The notes beneath the pieces were generated by a model. That model searched no databases and was not told the origin of the DNA. It was given only the letters and a program-made list of their open reading frames with translations. This document shows positions 58,680 through 64,000 of a stretch of DNA of 64,000 bases, in pieces. The position numbers were made by a program, and so were the translations under genes. The first letter of the stretch is position 1. Each line of letters starts with the position of its first letter. This stretch comes from Agelaius tricolor (Eukaryota; Chordata; Aves; Passeriformes; Icteridae): NCBI GenBank assembly GCA_023055355.1, contig JALJCS010000037.1, forward strand, positions 1,178,001 to 1,242,000. Reading direction: 5' to 3'.

Positions 58680-60000
58680 AATCACTAATATTAAAGACAG
58701 TGAATCATTCTAATCGAGCCATGCTCAGCAAACAATGAAAAACTATGTGCCAGAAAAGCTAATGCTGGTTTTAAAATGAACAGAAATGAGGCGAAATGGA
58801 ACCTCACTCTTTATTCATGAAGGTCAATTTAACGTGATTATTTTTTCCCTGGCATCATAGCTTTGTGATTACTGTTGTATACCTCAGTGCTATTTTCTAA
58901 CCTAATAACAGTAAAAAATAACCAGCTGGTGATGATTCTGTTTAAAGCAGAGACTAAATGCTCACAAAAACCTGCCAGTGAACAGTTGCACATGCTAATC
59001 AGACACAGCTCAGCCAGATTCCCAGCAGAGTCCATATTTTGCACATTTCAACTGGTTGACTACATTGAGAAATTCGATTACGCCTCGGACATTCCAGGCT
59101 CGGAGTGCTCCGTGTTCATTCATTCCTCCTGGGTCAAATCAAACCCTCCATGGATCAGGCAGACATTTTCATTCATCCCACTCCACATCTTGCCATGGTA
59201 TTTACCCACATGCAGCACAGCTTCTCCCCAGGTGTGTTTTTGTTTTGGAGCAGGGAAATGGCTCCAGCCTGGGAGAAATCACTGCAGGGACAGCCAGGGA
59301 AGGATCTTCCCCCCCCTGGCACGTGTGACATTGGGAGAGGGCTCTGCTGATGGCACTTGGAGGAAAGCTGACGCTGTTAATGATTGATAATTACCAGACT
59401 TGCCAACGAACGCTGTGAATTTCAAGGAGCAGGGCAGGAGGAGGGAGAAAAAAGTTAATTAAAAAAAATGCCCAAATGTTTCCTTGCTCGGAGGAAAGTG
59501 TTGTTGCTGCTGGAATGAAGCAATGCCTTTTGTTTTGGTTATTTCTCAGCTGTCTGTAGATCTCAGCAGCAGCGATATTACTGGCATTTATGCCATACAA
59601 ATATAGATCTTTTTAATACATAAATAAATGCATTCTTTTGCACGTACCTCTTTTTTTTTTTTTTTAATTTTACTAAAATCCCAGAGAGACAAATTAGCAA
59701 AGAGGCAGAGCTTTGCCAGGGAACCTTCATCAGCTCAACACTAATAACTTCTTTCAGCAGCCATGGATAGCTTCTGACATCACAGCTCAAGCTTGTCCGA
59801 AAGCTAATTATTTTCCCTGTTATAAAACAAAGGTTCTGTATCAAAGGCCCATAATGTGACACGGCACACACTCCAGATGCACTGATTTGCAAAATAAATC
59901 AACTGTGTCAGGGTGGAATTTGGAGAAGAAATTACAACAAATTGCAATTATACTTGCAGTGGTACACTATTTAAATGCATTGTCAGTTTGTTAAATGCAA
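58680..60000. promoter_or_regulatory. candidate conserved non-coding region
   Basis: About 1.3 kb without a recognised mobile element. It includes TTAATGATTGATAATTACCA at 59379, which joins a PBX/HOX-like TGATTGAT with an AATTA core. It also has CpGs kept in AT-rich context (TCTAATCGAGCC, TTTAACGTGATT, GATTACGCCTCGG). Poly-T at 59651-59666 and a C run at 59308 interrupt it. Open frames up to 170 codons (58875-59387) have no domain. Confidence 0.25.
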
Positions 60001-60466
60001 TGCACCATGTGTGTCTTTTCCAAGTTGTTTGTGGGGGAATAGAATAGGAAAAATTCTCTTCTGTCAAAGGGGAAAAAAATCTCCTTCTCCTCCCCTTAAA
60101 GCCTGTGCAGCTTCTTCCAGCCTACAGATACTGGCAGAGCAGGCTTTATAAAACATTTAATGGTGTCAGAGGAAGGCAGATATAACCAACAGGAGCAAAT
60201 GTTTGGAGGCCATCCCAGCCCAGACAGAACAAATGAAGAGATGTTTAATAACAGAGATCACTCAAACCTCCCTGATCTCCCTACCTTGTTCAGGCTCCTA
60301 TGAAACCACCAAGTAACAGAGAAGGAGATTTGGTTTGCTTTGCTTTCCTCCTTCACATGGAGACAATTTCCTTCCCTTTCTCCCTTTTTCCTTCCTAAGG
60401 GTCTCCCCCCTGAGCAGTGCCCAAATGTTGGCCCTGACTGAGCATCAGGCCAAAGGTGTCTAGCAT
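60001..60466. other. unique sequence
   Basis: Nothing recognised. Confidence 0.4.
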
Positions 60467-60511
60467 ATTCTATTCTATTCTATTCTATTCTATTCTATTC
60501 TATTCTATTCT
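60467..60511. repeat. (ATTCT)n pentanucleotide microsatellite
   Basis: About nine perfect ATTCT units. It is the complement of the array at 58097-58172. No CR1 body is recognised directly beside it. Confidence 0.97.
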
Positions 60512-60846
60512 AGATGGTCACTGAGGCACAGGATCCACCAGCATCCTGCCCACACCAGCACAGCTCAGTCTGGGGGGCTGGATAAGAAAAGGACAGTGGG
60601 AAGATGGAAGGAAAGGGAAAACTGGTGAAAGAGGTCTGTCTGCATGGGTGGGTGACCCCAAAATTCCCCCAGTCCTCTCAAAGCACAGCCAGTCCTTGGA
60701 GCACTGAGACTCCCAGTCTGAATTCCCTCTCTGCCCTCACAAAGTCAGCCTCCTCCTCTGAATCTGTGACTCTATTTTCTGTTTTCTTACATTTCCCCCC
60801 TTACTATCCACTCCTTAATTTATTTACTTATTTTATTCTCCTTTTA
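60512..60846. other. unique sequence
   Basis: Nothing recognised. Confidence 0.4.
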
Positions 60847-61072
60847 TCACAGAATTGTTATAGAATCACTGACCAGTTTGGGTTGGAAGGGACCTTAAAT
60901 CTCACCCCATCCCACCCCTGCCATGGCAGGGACACCTCCCACTGTCCCAGGTGCTCCCAGCCCTGTCCAGCCTGGCCTTGGGCACTGCCAGGGATCCAGG
61001 GGCAGCCACAGCTGCTCTGGGCACCCTGTGCCAGGGCCCACCCTCACAGGGAAGAACTCCTTCCTAAATTCC
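60847..61072 (-). mobile_element. CR1 LINE 3' fragment, young subfamily
   Basis: TCACAGAATTGTTATAGAAT, GGGTTGGAAGGGACCTTAAA, CACCCCTGCCATGGCAGGGA and CCAGCCTGGCCTTGGGCACT are in CR1 order on minus. It is almost identical to the CR1 at 28112 across about 150 bp. The 173-codon open frame over it is a repeat shadow. Confidence 0.95.
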
Positions 61073-62027
61073 CTGGTTTTCCTGTGTATTTTCAGCCTCT
61101 AATTCTTGCCACATTTCCTGTTTGAACTTCTATTGCCCCACCTCATTCTCCATGTTCTCATCTGTTTACTCTTGCAAACACTTTTCCTTTCATTCCCAGC
61201 ACTTGTTTCCCTTCCATTTGTGTCTCTATGTGTGTATATTCACACATATACACATATATGTATATAAATACATAAATCTTACAGCTTTAGCCTTTTGCAT
61301 TTCAAAACCAGCTTGTCCCTGGAGTCAGTTTGTTATTCCAGTCTCATTCTCTTTATTGAGTTATTTTCTTTGCTGCTACCAGTCTCTAAATACAATCCAG
61401 TAAAGATACAGCAATGATTTTTGACAACCTGACCTTTCTCTGCTTTCTTACACTTGTTTAATTAGGTACCACATGCAGCTGTGGCTTGATCTTTACAGTT
61501 TTCTTACCTCCCCCACCTTCTACCTGGGGGTGGAGAGAATAAAAAAAGAGAGAGATGTTGTTGAAAGAAGGTCATTTTTGACAGGTCTGCCAGTAATTTC
61601 AGGTGTTGGAAGGCTGTGAGTTCTGCAGGAATGGCAGGCCATGCTGTCTGTATTTTGCTTAACAAGTCAGAGAAAACATTTGGCTGGGGGAGGTGGGGAA
61701 TTAGGTGATTTACTGGTTTGATGAGGGCTTGCAGTGATTTAACCTTCAGGTATCCAGTTTAAACACGTACCTGACAAACAAGAGAGGAAGCTGGGTAAAG
61801 ATCTGCCAGGCTTTGCTTTGAAAAGCTGGGCTCTCAGGAGCAGCCAGGCTGGGGGGATGTGTACAGAGAGGAGAGATTCCCCTCAGATCCTCAGGCACTC
61901 CTTGTGCCATCCTCAGGGGGTGATGGTAGCCAATCTCTATTAGCAGAATGTGGGTAAAATGGGGTAGTTCTGGTGGGGCATGAGATCATTCATAAAATCA
62001 GAGAGGCTTTTTCAGTTTCTGGTGGAT
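61073..62027. other. unique sequence with AT/GT patch
   Basis: 61226-61280 is a degenerate TGTGTATATTCACACATATA-type patch. The rest is unrecognised. Confidence 0.45.
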
Positions 62028-62120
62028 CAGAGACTCATGGAATAGTTTAGGTTGCAAAAGAGCCTCAAGATCATTGGATCTGTTAAGCCAGCACTGCCAA
62101 GCCCTGTCTGTAAGCACCAC
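62028..62120 (-). mobile_element. CR1 LINE 3' fragment, old
   Basis: GACTCATGGAATAGTTTAGG, TTGCAAAAGAGCCTCAAGAT and CATTGGATCTGTTAAGCCAG fit an old CR1 3' end on minus. About 90 bp are recognisable. Confidence 0.75.
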
Positions 62121-62569
62121 ATCCACACTTACAGACTCACTTAAGTAAAAAATGCAGCAGCAAGGCTCTAACCAAACACAGGTGACACCAATTCACTGAG
62201 AGGGCACTGGCACCTTGGCATTTAAGAAAATTATAAAGGACAGTGCTTTTACCCCCACAACACACTAACACATAATACCCACCAACACAAACAGACAAAA
62301 TCCAACCACTAATCACCCAAACACAAAGAAGTTACTTGAGTCTGCTTAAGGTTTGTACTTGGATCTTTTAAATGCCTCCAGGGAAAGGTTTTTACTCCAG
62401 GATTCAGGCTCTCAGCAGGCACACATCTCCCTCCCAAACCCTCTGTCCCTGGAGTGTCCCCCAGCACCTTGCAGGTAGGTCTGAGCCACAGGAGCCACCA
62501 TGAATGATCTGCCCCAGCAGGGTCCTCCTGGCAGATTTTGCCTAATTTTGGCAGGAAGGGAGAACATAT
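62121..62569. other. unique sequence
   Basis: 62250-62330 is A/C-rich (CCCACAACACACTAACACAT). No family is recognised. Confidence 0.4.
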
Positions 62570-63145
62570 TGTGGGAATCCACAAAATCAGAGGGTTTTGG
62601 GAAAGCTGCAAAAGGCAGCCTCAGACACAGCAGAACTGTGATTGGAGCCAAGCAGCAGCCATGAGATTGGGCAGCAGAAAAGTTATTTAAAAAAAGTAGA
62701 AAAGCAAGGACAAATAGAACAATGGTCTGTGTATTAACACTTGTCTAGAATAACTCCCTAAGCTGCAGAAAAGTTTATCTAGCAAGATATTAGGAAGTTT
62801 GAAGCTTGATAATGGAGCTCTGTGCATTGTGTTTGAAGGCTCACAAGCAGGTCTTGTATTTGAAATAAGCAAGCATTGTTTAACCAAAAGTACCTGTGCT
62901 TATAGTGGTTGGATAGAACTACTGTCAATGTGCTTTTGCTTTGTGTGATTGGTCAAAAAACTTATAAAGTGAGTTGTAACATGAAGTTCTGTGTCTGCTG
63001 CCTGGGATGTGAGCTGCTGGCATCTTCCCATTGTCATCACCATGGGATGAGGCTGATGCTGGAAAATCAAACAGCTCAAGGCACGTTCTCAGCAGTCCTG
63101 TCCTGTTTGTGATTTGTACACAGACCCCAGCCAGTGATACATACC
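62570..63145 (+). mobile_element. probable LTR of an endogenous retrovirus
   Basis: The element probably starts TGTGGGAATCCACAAAATC. Blocks GGGAAAGCTGCAAAAGGCAG, AGCAAGATATTAGGAAGTTT, GTGTGATTGGTCAAAAAACT and TATAAAGTGAGTTG run in the order of a passerine LTR that I recognise. CCAAT-type and TATA boxes are in plus orientation. The 3' end and target-site duplication are not clear; ACATAT (left) and ACATAC (right) are only a weak candidate. Confidence 0.5.
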
Positions 63146-64000
63146 ACCCTGGTATCACATGAGCTGCAGTTACACACCCAAACACACCTGAAATCCCTCC
63201 TCATGTGGCAGAGAAATTCAGAAATGGTTCCCAGGTGTGGTGTGGGGTCTGTGGTGGCCACATCTTTCTGTGAACTTATTGCTACCTTTATTTGCCAGGC
63301 TGCTGCTGGTTCAGCAGTGCTGGCTGCTGCATTTTCCCATTGTGACACACATTCCAACTCAAACAATCTCCTACAGGACCATTTCAAAGCCCACAATTGG
63401 AGTCCTTCAGCTTTGCTGTGTCCTCCAGAACAGATCCTCCTGTCCTGACACAGGCAGATCCCCTGCTGATTTCCAGGTGCACACATTACTTGTAGTTTGG
63501 TATGGATATTATTTAAGCAAAAGGACATGACAAACTGCCTGGTAACGCTGATTAATGGGTGCCCCTGGGGAATAGTGAGGCATGAGATGAAGTTAAATAA
63601 CTCCAGTGTGCATTACTCACCACTGCCACACCACCTGAAGTGTCTCATTGTGCCTAAAAAATGGATTCTCTTTGAAAAAGGAACATTTTTAATGTTTCAC
63701 ATTAATTTTCTCCAAAGTTCTTACACTGTGGAAAAAAAATCCCCTGTGGAAAGCCCTCTGCCCACCTCCACCATCACCACCTCCCACCAAGGCTTGCCCT
63801 GCAGGTGCCAAATGTGGATTTGACAAGGTGAAACAGCTCAGTGCAGGCCCTGATAACCCTCATGCCTACCTTGATTTATCCTGCATGCTCAGGGGGTGTC
63901 TCTCTGCAAACCAATTGATTCCTAATGGGATGCAAAGCCGACTTTGAAATTTTCTCATGGGGCAGAGCATCCAAAAAAGGTCCTGAGCCCTTGGACTCCA
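63146..64000. other. unique sequence
   Basis: No recognised gene or repeat. The 150-codon minus frame at 63076-63528 overlaps the LTR end and lacks a domain. Confidence 0.4.

Overview
The window looks like intergenic or deep-intronic DNA from a bird, most likely a songbird (passerine). The main evidence is repeat content. There are about ten 3' fragments of the avian CR1 LINE, recognisable by the tail bases at the start of each copy followed by the GGAAGGGACC-type and CCAGCCTGGCCTTG-type blocks, read on the minus strand. There are also many short solo LTRs of endogenous retroviruses of the kind abundant in passerine genomes. I found no exon I can assign to a known protein family, no rRNA, no tRNA and no CRISPR array. 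Every open reading frame longer than about 150 codons falls in a tandem repeat, in CR1 sequence, or in stretches with no recognisable protein signature.

Layout. 1-3.1 kb: a 26-bp minisatellite interrupted by an LTR, followed by a second LTR. 3.3-9.1 kb: A/C-rich and T/G-rich low-complexity tracts and a homeodomain-site-rich segment. 9.1-16.8 kb: the densest mobile-element cluster, with two inverted copies of one LTR family, two inverted copies of another, a third LTR, a five-unit CR1-derived tandem array, an old L2-like fragment and a CR1. 16.8-33.4 kb: mostly unique sequence with three CR1 copies, a probable MIR-type fragment and the only CpG island of the window (27.44-27.76 kb). 33.4-34.1 kb: a GGGTTAT-type 9-bp repeat organised in 90-bp higher-order units. 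34.1-41 kb: mostly unique, with an ancient LINE reverse-transcriptase relic. 40.97-41.9 kb: two LTRs almost back to back, each with a target-site duplication. 45.7-46.6 kb: a recent local direct duplication. 49.1-49.7 kb: another LTR. 52-64 kb: five CR1 fragments, two complementary pentanucleotide arrays and a final LTR.

No genes are seen working together. The functional candidates are the CpG island, which could be a promoter of an unannotated transcript, and several repeat-free segments that may be conserved enhancers. All eleven LINE fragments of CR1 type lie on the minus strand. If the window is intronic, this would fit a host gene transcribed on the plus strand, because LINEs tend to survive antisense to the gene. 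That is inference only.

Limits: repeat families were recognised by eye and memory, not by a library search. Family names are therefore kept general, and boundaries without a target-site duplication are approximate.
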